Assembly: GCA_963277665.1 (NCBI GenBank)
Contig: OY728153.1
Coordinates: forward strand, 270,294,250 to 270,358,249
Length of the DNA: 64,000 nucleotides
Direction: 5' to 3'
From: Viscum album
Taxonomy: Eukaryota; Streptophyta; Magnoliopsida; Santalales; Viscaceae
Shown here in pieces: positions 1-12,823 of the stretch. The notes below the pieces were generated by a model. The model saw only the letters and a list, made by a program, of their open reading frames with translations. It was not told the DNA's origin and searched no databases. Within the stretch, counting starts at the first letter, position 1, and each line of letters starts with the position of its first letter. The translations under genes and the position numbers were made by a program.

Positions 1-2039
1 CCTCACTATTGAAATTGGAATATATAGTTTCTTGGAAATTCTAGTGGAAGGGATCCATATTCCCCTTCACATAACTCCAACAAGGGTTGGTCAGGCTATT
101 TTGAAGGCATTTAAGTATGCATGTCTTTGATAACTACAGTCTTGCAGCTCCATGATCCATTGAGTGGACTCCTCGATCCAGAAATCATGACTTGGATTTT
201 CTCAACACTTTTCTCCAAATTACACCATGTCTAGTAATGGATACTCCTCTTGATGTAAAATGGTTAAGTCATCCCAAAAAATGTTATAAGAAATCCCCTT
301 GTAAAAGTATGTGGCTCGACAAGGGTTGGTCAAACACATAGTTCTATTGAGTTTTATTCCTAATCAAGTAAAACTTGGCTTATTCTGACTTAATATTAGA
401 TTCATATATTTTATTTTATTATGCAATGATTTTTATCCTGTATTATCTTTTACAAGACTTATTTATATATAATTGGATGTTTACCTAATTAGTTAACCAT
501 GTTTGGATAAAACATTTATGCATAATAAATTTTATTTTAATTTCATGTTTTTAATATTAATTCATTCATTTATGTGATCGTGGTATTGCATCAATAAATA
601 TAATTTTAGTATAATAGAATGATAATAAATAAATAATTAAATGATCCGACCGTGAGCTTATCTAATGGTTGATTTAAAGAGAGGACATTAAATCAACGTA
701 TGACCAATGGGAAATAACTCCTTATGTCAGACATGTAATGATCTATAGCATTCCACATGTCCACCTATGTATCACTGAGTTGGGGTCATTGTGGTGTTAT
801 CTTGAACTATCCCCATGCTTCTTGGGATGCTCCCTTTTTTAAAAATATTATTACTCCCTTACAGGTGAGGGGAACTGAAGGATTGGTTAAAGGGAATTAG
901 AAAAATATATTTGGACATGAGGGTCCAATATAATAATGGAAGGAGGGAAAAATCACATGAAATCATTTAAATTTATATTAAATAATATCCAAATAATGCA
1001 ATAAATTTAATTAAATAAATTCCAACACATACATAGGTCTTATTCATGATTGTGAACGGTCACACATGCATCGAATACACAAACGTAAAAGACTAGCATT
1101 CATTTATTAATTATTTTATTATTTAAGATAGATATTTTTTCTTTAATTAATTAAAGAATTCTCATTCATATTAATGATAATCAGATAATATTTGGAGATA
1201 CCCATCACTAATGGAATTCATGAAAAATAAACAGCCAAACCAATAATGACATATTCATTAAAATAAATTAATTGAGAATTTTAATTTTTTTCAAAACCAT
1301 TATTAAATTATCAAACCCACAATGATGTGCTTATAAATAAAATAAGGTTTTAATGATACAATTTCAAATTTAGTGTAATTTTATTTTTTTCCATTAATGG
1401 GAGACTACAAAAACACTATGTACCTCCGTTATAGTAGATCCAAGTCACATGCCCGGGTCTTCAGATTATGAACTCGACCAGACTACATGGTATGTACATA
1501 AAAATTACACACCCTATATCTGATTTCCACATGACAGGTTGTATCGGTCAATATGTGGTGAGAAATAAAATCACCATGTGAAATTAATTACTTGGTGCAC
1601 CTAGATACATTGTGCATGGGTATACAACATGGGCTCTGGCCGCACGATGTGTAACCCAATTTTACTGGCTAATGATTTATTACCTCCTAATGGAATCTCC
1701 AATCATTCTTTATATTTTTATTAAACCTTTAAATAAATGATACATTGAAAAAACATGATTAATATATAAATAAAAAGTGAATTCAAATAAGACTAAAGAA
1801 TAAATAGAATGAAATAAAATCTAACAAAAATTGCACATAAATGAACAATAAAATAATTAATTATAAATTTAAAAGTATCTTCAATAATACCACTTGTTTA
1901 TTCTGGGAACAATATACATGTGTGTTTCTAGGTGATATATTAAAAATTTCTTTTAATAATCATTTCCTAAAACCAATATTGAGGATCTTTCATGTAAAAT
2001 TTATAATTAATTTATTTAATATCTGAAGAAATAAATACA
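1..2039. other. AT-rich sequence, no gene recognised
   Basis: I see no protein family, RNA gene or bounded mobile element here. All reading frames are short, and the one plus-strand frame of about 60 codons near 1841 is lysine/asparagine/isoleucine rich, as expected from random AT-rich DNA. Two stretches (roughly 650-840 and 1400-1680) are less AT-rich and read like old LTR or transposon sequence, but I could not pair them with a second copy in the window. Best treated as decayed intergenic repeat. Confidence 0.5.
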
Positions 2040-3770
2040 TGGGCTTAGGAACTTTCTTCGTTGATGATTTTTGATTATCCAAAAAGGCCCTTCAAGATTT
2101 CCTTCACTGTGATTTCAAACATCCAAGGGTAGAATCTCTCTAGCAGTGATCCACACACGCTTCAATGGTATTCTAGTAATGCCACTCATTCTCTAGGGGG
2201 TAGCATGGGAAATCGAATGTATTGCATTATTCATTCTTGATCGCTCATTCTTCAATCTTGAAGAAATGTTCTCTTGGGTTTCTTATTCTTGAGACAGATA
2301 GAGGAGGAGAAGTCGATAGATAATTTGTTGTGTGCAACAATTCTCTATTCCCAAAAATGGAATTTGTTCCAAATAAATTACACAATAGACGTAGCCATAT
2401 GTTTATAGAGCTGGGATTTTGGTTACAAAATTTAATTGAATAACATCCATTAAATGTAATTATAACCATTAATGAAATCCCATGCCACATAATAATAATA
2501 ATAATTGTATTATTATTTTGTGGTGAACAAACTTTTGATAAATGGATAAATAATATTTATCGACTTGTAAATAATTATTTTATCACCGGACGTAGTCTTG
2601 GTCCGTTCGAACTTATCTTGTATTTATTGAACACCAGAATAAATATTTTATTTAAAAATTAGGAAATAAGTATTTATTAAATATTCAATAAAATTAATAA
2701 ATATATTTTATTCACAATACAGTGAATAAATATTTATTTAATTTATGATATCATTATAACTTCAATAAAACTATTCCTCATTATTTAGAATAATATTTAT
2801 TCTATTATCAAAATTCAAATAGAATTTAATAAAGGCCACCAGAAACACTTAGTGTGTTACCCTCTAGGATTCTTTCTCATTGGCATTAGGCAGACTTTCC
2901 TAAATTCCAAGATTACTGTCAAGCGACGGGTCAAGACACCCAAGAGAAAGAACTTAATGTCACAATGATGACCACCACATATGAACAATCACTGTGTAAT
3001 ATAATCCCTTTATCACATAATCTCATCAAGCATGCTGAATGACAGCATCATCAACCTATATTCTTGATAACTCATTCTTTGTCTATCTGAAATATACTCA
3101 TTATTAAATCATGACCATTGAGTTGAGGTATATGGTTTTACTTCAATCAAAGGGTTAAGATATTAACTTCTATAAATATGGAAGGGACAAATCCTTTCTT
3201 GGCTTATCTATTAATAACATGTAATTCATGAGGCACCCAACATACCCTACTTCTTGCCAATATATGGCATGATGGTGTACTGTAGTCAATCTAAGTGTGC
3301 GAGTCATGAATTGCTTTAATGATAATAAAAAATTCTAAGGAACATTACACACGCTTGTAGATAGAAATATATGATGGCACCAAAACATGCAGAATTCCTA
3401 TTGAAAGTTATGTTCGCATAATCTATCATCATGGAGATTACCAAGTGTGAGCTTCTTGAGAAGAAGTCTCATATTATTATGAGTACTCACACCTGATGGT
3501 CTATATATTATGTGTCGAATCTTAATATGTTATCCAAGTTTAGAACTATATTAATAATATTTTCAAATCACTTAAAGGTTCTCATTATAATAGGGAACTT
3601 ATATGACCATATCAATGTGAAAAATACTCTAGGATATTATTACATCATGGTTATGTATAACAATGAATAATATGTAATAATATTTTTGACTTAAAAATTA
3701 ATACATCAAATATTCATGTAATCAATGTAAAAATAGTTTTTTATAAGACATTAACTCTAAAATTTTCTCT
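2040..3770 (-). mobile_element. possible decayed LTR (copia-like), minus strand
   Basis: On the minus strand a TATAAAC box (plus positions 2401-2407) is followed by a leader rich in CT and GA runs, then by a sequence with several AATAAA-like signals. Upstream of the box lies about 1.3 kb of moderately complex DNA with no coding frame. That layout (promoter, short leader, poly(A) region) suits a plant Ty1/copia-type LTR. I found neither a second LTR copy nor a primer-binding site, so the family and both ends are inferred. It could equally be an unrelated promoter-like relic. Confidence 0.25.
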
Positions 3771-4098
3771 GTTAGTGTGGATAAGTTTCATTAGTTCCTG
3801 GGGTCCTAGTTTTTCAGGTTCCCTTATAGTGGGTTTCCTATTTATGTCTTGGTGGCATTGTTTGGGTTTTAATGTTCTCGCAATAGTTGATCCCTTGTGG
3901 TGGGGAGAAACCTATCATGTTATACCCTCGCTCTTGTGCTATGGTTTCTTCTTGATTGGTCAGAGGTGACTTGTAGAGTGAAAGGTCATCCCGAGGTATG
4001 TGCTTTCTCATGGCTTTGATCGAGCATGGATTTGAGTTTTGGTCAACTTTTGACTGGGCGAATTTCTAGGGGAAGAAACTATCTATAATGGGGATAAT
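3771..4098 (+). pseudogene. possible 3' internal end of an LTR element
   Basis: A plus-strand frame at 3775-3969 is hydrophobic and matches no family I recognise. The stretch after it, ending in a purine-rich tract before 4099, has the layout of the end of a gypsy interior: a GAATTTCTAGGGG-type segment, then TAATGGGGATAA, then an LTR-like start. This is a positional argument only; no integrase or chromodomain residues can be read. Confidence 0.2.
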
Positions 4099-5505
4099 TT
4101 TCACACCCCAACCTTGTAAATTCTCAAATTTTATTCTTTTATAGATATTTTATCCTTGTGTCGAGGTTGGGGTTGAGTTCTTAGATTAAAATTTTGAGTT
4201 TTTGAGTTTTTTGGTTAATTTTGGCCTATGAATACTAAACACATGGTTAATTCAAACCATGTCTCCCAACCCAGGTAATTGTGCAAAAGGTCAAAGATTT
4301 GGAAAGAATCTACCACACAGTTTGAGCATGGTAAGTCAAACCGTATAGGTTGGTCATGTGTTTACTCTCCTCTTGGACAATAAATATCATACAGTTGGTG
4401 CACAGTTTGGTAAACTGTGTGGCCAAACCATGAAAGCTGCCCAAAAAAAATTAAATGTTAAAAAAAATATTTCTCTCTCACCCATTTTTATTCAAAATTC
4501 TATCTCCACCCCTTTTGGTCAATTTAGGCACACAAGGGGGTTCCAAAACCCCTGTCCTTGGTTCCTCCTCCTCCATGGGTGCTCTTCCAAAGATCTATAG
4601 TTAGTTTCTTAGTGTTTTGGCGTCCATTCCCCTTTATCCTCTTATCCTGTCTCTATTTTTTGGTTCTTCTTTAGTGAGTTCCCTCTTAGAAGAACCGTAG
4701 ATGCTAGGTTCGATATGTAGTTCATTTTTCATGATGTTTAGGGAGTACGGTTCGATATTTGTGGTGTATTCTTCATTCTTCAAGAGTTTCCTCACATTAA
4801 CACTCCATTGAGGAAGGTGTTTCCATTATTTTTCTTTCCGACACATTCTATTGGATGCATGAGATTTTCTAGTTTCTTTTAATGTAATAGAATTTTTCTT
4901 ATGTTGTTCTAGTATAATTTATTTGGTGTTTTATAATGAAAAAATTTGTTTGAATTGATTTCTTAAAGGATTTATCATATAGGACTATATGTATATGCAT
5001 GCAAGGTGTTTGATGAAATACCTATTTTTTTCTAAACATAAATATGACCCCTTGTTTTATTACTTGGCCTTGGTTTTATTTATTAGCTTGTTATAAACAA
5101 GAAATATAGTATGTTATGTTGTTTAGATTCTTATTTATGGCTTGATGATTTATAGTGAAATGTTTTGGAAAGGTTCCTGAGGTTTGAAAAATGGAATTAG
5201 TTATGGTAAAATTGTGTTGTTTTAAAAGGAAGTTGTAATTCTAGAAAAATGCTCTTGGGTGTTGTTAATGATATTAAAAGTGTGTAATTGGGTGTTGGAA
5301 CATCCATGGGAACACTAGGTGCACACATTAATGGAAATTCGAGTTAAACTAACACTTAAGAACAATGTGGTCCTTGATCCTTGGTGTCTCAAATGATTTC
5401 TATTCTCTCTCCTCTTATCTTCATTATAAAATGGTTCTCAATTTATAAGTAATGTGTTGTAATTTCATGTGGATTTAATATGTGATTTAATGTGTTTCTT
5501 TTTAG
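4099..5505 (+). mobile_element. candidate gypsy-type LTR, 5' part, plus strand
   Basis: A purine-rich tract at 4089-4097 is followed by TTTTCACACCCCAACC, which resembles the common gypsy LTR opening TGTCACRCCCC with a decayed first dinucleotide. The next 1.4 kb has no coding potential and ends where the minus-strand LARD-like element begins at 5506. The sequence beyond that element, 28030-29390, ends with motifs typical of Tekay-like LTR tails on the plus strand. The two pieces may therefore be one LTR split by the 22-kb insertion. No matching target duplication was seen at that junction. Confidence 0.3.
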
Positions 5506-8282
5506 TTACCCAACCCAAGATATCCTTGATCCGATGTCTTCTACTAAATACATTTGGCATGATTACAAGGAATCAAGCCCCGAAGGACCGATCAATTTAG
5601 TAGTCTTGGTAAACCGGATACATAAATGATAATTGAATTATAAATGAATACATTGATTACAACATAATAATAATTCTTTTCTTCTCTATAAATAGATAAA
5701 TATGATGATAACTAGAATCCATCTAGTAAAATATATGCACATCTTTCATAGTACACTTCTTGAATTCCTAGGGAAAGAAACATAATAAGGGTGAGATCAA
5801 ATGCTCAATAAATGAAAAATATAGTGAAAGTAATAATGAATAAATGAGAATATTCAATATTTAAAGGTGTATAACTTAACTCACATTCCATGAAATCAAT
5901 AAACTGAATGGAAGTACATAAGAAAAATGGTAGGGTAATAACTTAAAGCACATGCCATTAAAAAAACTAGACGAGAAAATATCAATATGAAATGTTAGGA
6001 AACTAAAAAACATTCCATTTATTCAATGAGCTAAAAAGTAAATGTTTCCATTGATATGTCAATGAATTATCTCATGGATGAATAATAATTGAATCCAGAA
6101 AATGAAATGAATCCATAGATACGTCAATGAAAAATCTCAAGGAAGAATAATATTAGAATATAAATGAAGGAAATAATTAATTATCAGACTCTATGATTCC
6201 TAGGTGCATGGTACCTTTACTGTCTAGATATTTCACAAGACGGATTACAAAATTCAATGTAAAAACCCATAAATGGAAGCTATCTAAATGACTCATCTCA
6301 TGAGAATACCGATGCATCTATGGGCTATCTACAACTGGGCCCCACCCCTGTCGTACCAGTCTAAAACATTCCTCATATATCAAATAATTGAGTTAACAAT
6401 ATGTGTTATCAAATACCCATATGGTGTAAGAGATACATATTAATCAATATTAACTGAGAGAGTCAAATAACTATCAAAATAGACACCGTATGTGAAATGG
6501 TATATGGTTTAGGCAATAGTAATATCCATGAAAAATGAAATGTATAATTTTGTGGAAATTAATTGTTTAATGATCATAAGAGATTGAATATTTGAAGGGG
6601 AATCATAAATAAATGAAGGAAGTGAATTTGAATACTATACATGTCCAAATAAATCATAAAACATCCAGAGTATGATTATGGATAATATCAATACAAAAAA
6701 TTCCATGTGAAGTAAAAATAGACGGTTGTTGTAATTGATGAAATAAAATAATTGATTTCAAAAAATATTCTTGAGGATAATATCCTTTTCATTTGAAAAA
6801 TCTTTTGAAAATATTTTTATTTAAAATTAAACCTTATTAAATGGGATCTTTAAATAAATGATGGTGGATGAACCTGATCATGTCGTACGAGGTAAAAATA
6901 ATATTCCTTTTGTACAATAAAAGGTAAGAAAATGCCTTGTTAGGAAAGTGACAAGAAGATTACTTTTAAATAATGGTGAAAGAAAAAAGGGTAAAAATTT
7001 CTTTACCAAACAATTATAGAAACATTTTTGAAACCTGTTTAATAAATCATGGTTTTTAAAATAGAGCAGGTTCTCCGACTAAAGAGAGATATAAAGTCGA
7101 GTTTTCTGAAAAACATTTTCTAAAACACTTTAGAACCCAAGAGTGGAAAAATGGTAATAATACATGAAAATTGTAATGAATAACTAGAGAATAATGGATG
7201 GGATATATTTAACAATGGTTATATAAATTACTTGAATGGAAATACCACTAAATTATCATTAAAGTTATTGTTGAGGAAAATAATCTTTAAATATTCCAAG
7301 GTATCCCATACCACAATGAAATATTATAAATCATAATAATCATTAAGGAATAAAATTATATGAATGTTTAATATATGACGAGAGTATGAAGATTAATTAT
7401 ATACCTTGTAAAGTTTAGTAAATACACCATGTAAATGAAACTAGGTGCATAAAAACAATTAAGCCCCAACAGAATGTAAATCGAGACAAAAATCCCTTAC
7501 CAATTTGGTGGAAAATTAAACGGAGAACCAAAAGGTGTTAATCATCAAATAAAACATTTATATAACATGAATATAATAGGGTTCATTATATTATATGTCA
7601 CTGTGGTAGTAAGTAAACCATATATAAGAAATTAAGAATACAACCGTTAAATATGCCTAATAGAATGAAAATGAGACAAGAATCCCATACCTTGCATTAC
7701 CTTTCGGGTGAACGTCCTTTAACTTAATATATAATAAACATATGTTAATTTTATACTTTATTAAAAAAAATATCTTGTTTATAATTACTTTTATTTCTCT
7801 TATTACCTTTTTGTGTAAAATTACTCAATTAATTATGTTTACATCAGGTGTTTTTGACCAAATTTGGTTTATGTGTCAAAACAACTATTGTTGGTCAACT
7901 ATGGTCATAGGGTTCATTATATATCATCCCAAGAATAATAACCCTGAAATAATTATCATATTCATACATCAATTACACTTTTAATATTTGTCATTAAATA
8001 TGATTATGAAAATTGAATTAACATTACAATCATGGAGACGGTAGACCTTACATGCACATGAGAAACATTCCCATTTTAAGTGATCATTATGGAAAGAAGG
8101 TAAGTAACACCATAACATTAAAAGATGATAATTATTTATTAAATACCATATTATATAACCATACAAACTTATATAAAGAATTAATTTGGGTAAAATAAAT
8201 CACATCATGTCGAGTAGGCGGTAGTCCACACGTCCATGAATAATGTTATCACTTTCTATGTGTGTGAAAGGGTAATAAAGAA

Positions 8283-8301
8283 ATATATATATATATATAT
8301 T
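8283..8301. repeat. (AT)n microsatellite
   Basis: A short pure AT dinucleotide run inside the 3' LTR of the LARD-like element. The partner LTR has a shorter, interrupted AT stretch at the corresponding place near 25920, so the run has changed length since insertion. Confidence 0.8.
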
Positions 8302-8538
8302 ATATTTACAGAAATATAATAATGTCATTAATATCATATATATTTATTTATATCTCATATGTTTAATTATAACCATCCTCTATATGTTCCTTGTTTAGTG
8401 TGAATGAACTACACTGCTTTGAGGGGGGCTGTAGTCCACACTTCCTCAAACGATGTTGTCGTATTAAAGAAAAATGGGAAGTATTAAAGTTAAGTGTAAT
8501 AAAATGATTAAATAAGTATTAATAAAAAATAAATATCA

Positions 8539-8566
8539 TATATATATATATAATATATATATATAA
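8539..8566. repeat. (AT)n microsatellite
   Basis: An interrupted AT dinucleotide run within the same LTR. The counterpart near 26165 in the other LTR is shorter. Confidence 0.75.
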
Positions 8567-9000
8567 ATAATGTCTATCATAATGGCCCCAATGAGAGGTG
8601 GTATGAAAAATTGAACAATCATCGTTTCGTGAGGCAGTAGTTCACCGTATATAGAAACACCATGTTCGTTACCAATTATATGGTTGTTTATATAAGTGTA
8701 GGTAAAAATATAAGAATAAAAACATTATAGTATATTTTTTATAATGTTTTATTTACACAGGAATTGAATAACAACATTTTAGGTGAAGGATAATGGAAAT
8801 GAAACGAGAGAGATTGAGAAAAGATATTACCTTTTAATCGAGTAACTTATTTTAGTTTAAATCAAATGGAATCCACGGAAGGTATTCTAAAAAATTATAG
8901 GATTCTAGGTCTAGGAGAGGAATCTTTGGAGGGAATTTGGGTAGAGCCATTACTAATTTAAGAGGTTGGGGAAGTGTGAGGAATGGGTAGAGGTGGTGGC

Positions 9001-9008
9001 CTTTTATA
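9001..9008 (-). promoter_or_regulatory. LTR core promoter (TATA box)
   Basis: On the minus strand TATAAAAG is followed by a C/T-rich stretch (GGCCACCACCTCTACCC), a typical plant core-promoter and leader pattern. It lies 1,401 bp from the LTR start at 10409. The box in the partner LTR is 1,402 bp from its start, so spacing has been kept. This places U3 at about 1.4 kb and the remaining 3.5 kb downstream of the likely start site. Confidence 0.65.
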
Positions 9009-10409
9009 AGAAAGGAAAAGGACTCACTAGGTATTCTTGAAAAGAAGTTAGGTGTACACATGTTTTTACCTAAAATAATCATAAAAAACCACCCAAAATA
9101 ATTAATGGAAGTTGAATTCATGAAATATTTCTATAAAATGGATATTTTACAAGTGGATAGGTCATTTGGGACCTTAAACTCAGGGGTTTAGACCAATTTA
9201 AAGCCTAATTACACCTTAATCACATCAATTAATTTTAATAACTTTCACTAATATTTTTTTTGTAAAAAATTAAGATTTTTTTATTAGAACACAAATATTA
9301 TCTTTATTATAGTGCTTTATGTCATATTTTCAAAATTCAAATCAAAAAATCTGAAAAATTAAAATTAATGCTAATCTCACAGACATATGGATTAACTAGT
9401 TCTAATAGAAAAATGTTCAAAAGATTGTTATGTTTTTATATTCAATTTAAAATTTATATTGATTATAATGAAATAAATTATATTAATATATTTATAATTG
9501 ATCTAATGTGACATTAAAACAAATTTAAAAAATAATCTAACATTAAAAATTATTTAAACAAAAAGGCAGTTTTTAACTAAAACACAAAAATTCTCACTAT
9601 TCACTAAAAAATGATGTTTTTGGAAAAAACACCAAAAATTCATCCTTAGATAATTTTAACATTATTAATTAAAAATTAAATTAAATTTTTTCAATTTAAA
9701 TTCATAAAAGTGTCAAAATTATGATTTAAAATAGGTTCACCATTAAAAGGCGGTAAAAATACCTTAATAAAAATGTAGGGTTTTATGTAAAATATTGGTT
9801 TTGATCTTATCTTATGATTACCAATTCTGTTGGATGAATATCAAAAATAATTTATTGAATATGTATCATATTTATTACATTAATATCACTCACAAATTGT
9901 AATTAATTTAATCTATTTGGGTAAAATAACTTTGTGAGCATAGAAATAGTTCTCTATAAAAATACCATTTTATTATTGAATTAGTTATTATATTCATTTC
10001 TAATTTATTGGAAACCAATGATTTATTTTTATAATGCATATGTTTTGATAATTTAGTTAATAATATTCACAATAGCTAGTTTATATCTTATTATATTAAA
10101 TAATAATGTTTTAATTACAAATTGTTTCTCGTTAGGACTCAATATTGTGTATAGAGCAATCCATTAAGGAATGTCACTTTTGAAGGTAAATATAACTATA
10201 GAGGAAGGTCATAGTTTAGTATTATGTATGATAGTCTTTCATGCATTTGAATTTAACTCTCTATTTCATGCATTGGGTATATAGAATATTTTTTAAATAG
10301 AAAATATATTATAAAGTATATCGATAATATATTACCTTACGCGCTTGTTGTCACGTGTCATACACACTATTAAATACAAGGGTATCAATTTATTTTTTGT
10401 GGTGTCACA

Positions 10410-10730
10410 TTATCCCTACCATATTTAAATTTCATTCCCACAATTCATACTCAATCATGGTAACATATTGTTTGATATTTCCTTCATTGAAATCCCACAT
10501 CATGAGAAGAGTTCATGACTCATCTTCAAGAAAAGAGAGAATTGGGAGTACAAAGGTCCCATGGAATACCATGTAACTAGGTCTATGAGTAGGAGAAAAT
10601 CATTAGAAAGTAGAGATATATTCTGGAAGGAAAAGTGTAAATATTTTTAGGGAGTGAATGAGGTCATCAATCACAAACAAGTGAATGATCAATCGAAGGT
10701 TGAGGTACTCAAATCCCTATATATTTGATG
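10410..10730 (-). other. interior of LARD-like element, 3' portion
   Basis: This is the part of the LARD-like interior between its 3' LTR and the nested Tekay-type insertion. On the minus strand it ends with the purine tract GGTAGGGATAA directly before the LTR. The plus frame at 10355-10576 crosses the LTR boundary and resembles no family. I see no gag or pol residues. Confidence 0.55.
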
Positions 10731-10735
10731 ATTTA
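10731..10735. repeat. target-site duplication ATTTA (left)
   Basis: ATTTA directly precedes the left LTR of the Tekay-type element, and the same five bases directly follow the right LTR at 21982-21986. Five bases is the usual gypsy integrase stagger, so this fixes both element ends. Confidence 0.85.
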
Positions 10736-11894
10736 TATAAAATCCCAGAATTTACATGTATTTTTTTTAAAATTAAATGGGGATTTTATGAGTCCCTGAA
10801 AATTGACAGCGCGTGATTCCGAGGCTCTGAGTGCCCAGAATGGATTTCTGAACTTTTTTTGGGTATGTTCAATAAAAATACGAGGGGTTTTTTCTAACTT
10901 TTGAACCATTGCTCGGAATTGAAATCTGAGGACACTGTTGAACTTGCAGCACCAGTATTCGCTTAAGGTGACTTTCACCTCAATGTCAGTTGGTCGTGGG
11001 TGAAAGTTAATTTTGGGGGTTTTCATGAAAAGAACAAAATAAAATAAAGTGTGCAACATTTTATTTTTATTTTCCTTTTGAAACTATCATATGGATGTTT
11101 CACAGGTGGGGACCACTGAACTAAAACCTCTCATGAGAGGTTTTGGAGGTGGGGGCCACCGAGCCTAAACCTCCCACGAGAGGTTATTATGGTGGGGACC
11201 ACCGGAGACTTAAACCTCCTGAACTCCCCTCTTAATGAGAGAGAAACCTCTCAAATCCCTCTTTAATATGTATGAGCCTCTTGAGCTTTCTCCACATTAA
11301 TTGTGCCAACATCATATTTTAATTTTGTCAACATGTGTGTGTGTGTGCCGACATAATTTCTTCTATGTTAAATTATATTGGAACCTCTTTCTTTTAGTGG
11401 GCAAAGGAGAAGGAGAGAACTCTTTGGAGAATCATGGAGAATCACATCCTCCAATGAAGAACGCTCTTGCTGACAAATAATTCCCTCGACTACGAAGAAC
11501 CAACGAATGAGCCTGGGATCAGGAGCGTGTGGCGGGTGTGACGAACGCTGATATCTTTGACTTCCTCCAACATGAGACATCTTTATCTACAAAGAATCTA
11601 CATTCATACTTCCTTCTTGGTCCAACATCAATGAACAATCCAAAGTGGGGGGTTATTATTAAATTCTTCAAATTCTCTCGTTTAATTTCCTCATTCTTGG
11701 TAAGCATGGAGAACATGGATCAACCAAAAAAAGTTGATCCACGATTCGTATTAAATTGAAGATTTTGTCATTCCTAACTCTTGTTTTTGTTGAGCTGCTT
11801 GTTACTTCTCTAATGCAGAGGGTGTGTGCCAAAAAAACATGGCCTGACCCCTCCGCCGTTCTTCCCTATTGGGTTCTTCGTAAAGGAAGAAATC

Positions 11895-12440
11895 GGATTA
11901 CACCACGATGACGAATGAAGAGAGAGGCAGGCTAAACCAACACCCAGTGAAGGCACGACACCCCGCCGTCCACGACTGAGCTGCTGCCCGAGCCGCCATC
12001 GTCCATAGACGAGCCGCCACCCATGGCCTCACCGCCCGAGCCGCCTGTACTATCCATGGATTAGCCGCCCCCGAGGCGCCACCACCATCCGCAGTTGAGC
12101 CGCCACCCGCGACCTCACCCATCGAGCTGTCACCCCCGTCCGCACCTCCGTCTCACTGCCCGCGGTCTCGTCCAGCCACCCCTCATTCGAGCCGCCCTCG
12201 TGGCACAGCTTTACCGAGCTGTCAATGCGGCACCCCCGGGCCGATCCGCCCTCGTGGCACCCTCCGTGGCCGAGCCGCCCCACTGCCGAGCCACCCTCAC
12301 GGCACCCCCCACAGAACTCCAAGGCCCCTCACGGCTTGCCCGACTATCCAGCGGGACTGGCCACCCAGCATGGGCCGGGCCAGACATAGTGGGTCGGGCT
12401 GGGTCGGTCCGACCAGGTCAGATCGGACCCAGACCCACTA
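11895..12440. other. GC-rich, CpG-rich block within the 5' LTR
   Basis: This stretch is far richer in GC than its surroundings and full of GCCGCC/CCACC triplet-like runs. Frames are open on both strands (for example 12095-12454 plus and 12050-12322 minus), but they differ from those in the matching block of the other LTR, and the peptides are low-complexity proline/alanine/arginine. It is composition, not a gene. The counterpart is at 19935-20465. Confidence 0.7.
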
Positions 12441-12823
12441 TGACCCATTTATGATCTTTTGACCATAACTTTTCCACCAGACGTCCATTTGACAAACCAT
12501 CAGTGGAACTAAAAACCTTAGAGAGAGTTGGTCCATTTGAGTATAGACCACTGATGTTTTGGATTAAGACGGGGTATGGTCAGGTTGGATCGAGCACGAA
12601 TCCAACCGGGATCCCGAGACTAAAAGGCTAATAACTCATAGACCAGGTGTCTGATTGACGCACCATCTGTTGCGTTGAGACCCCTATGACATGGATAACA
12701 ATTGATATACTTCTTCATGGGACATCATTGTAGTTGGAGAATCGACTAGTGGCTTGGGGAACAGACTCTCTCTGAGATGAGCAAGCCTAGTGTGGAAACC
12801 CAGTAGCTGGATGTGACAACAAG

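Larger units (their letters stand above)
8015..8665 (-). repeat. degenerate ~200-bp subrepeats inside the LTR
   Basis: Four related segments begin near 8021, 8201, 8411 and 8611. Each carries a core like GGCGGTAGTCCACAC preceded by TCGTGAGG-type sequence and followed by ACATGA-AA-TTATCA-type sequence. Spacing is 180-210 bp. On the minus strand they lie downstream of the TATA box, so they would be transcribed in R/U5. The partner LTR has the same series at about 25660-26280, and related copies occur in both LTRs of the element at 29.4-40.7 kb. Confidence 0.6.
5506..10409 (-). repeat. 3' LTR of the LARD-like element
   Basis: This copy is 4,904 bp against 4,888 bp for its partner. On the minus strand it starts at 10409 (TGTGACACC) and ends at 5506, where GGGTTGGGTAA corresponds to GGGTTGGGTCA in the partner. 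In hand-aligned stretches (first 120 bases at the low-coordinate end) roughly one base in eight differs, so the insertion is old. Landmarks include a TATA box at 9001-9008, a set of roughly 200-bp degenerate repeats at 8015-8665, and two AT microsatellites. Frames inside it, such as the 89-codon minus frame near 8852, show no conservation in the partner LTR and are not genes. Confidence 0.85.

Noticed and set aside
12050..12454. Overlapping open frames on both strands (90-119 codons), with similar ones at 19954-20534 and 53578-54084
   Set aside because: They lie in GC-rich LTR blocks, are low-complexity, and are not conserved between the two LTRs of the same element.
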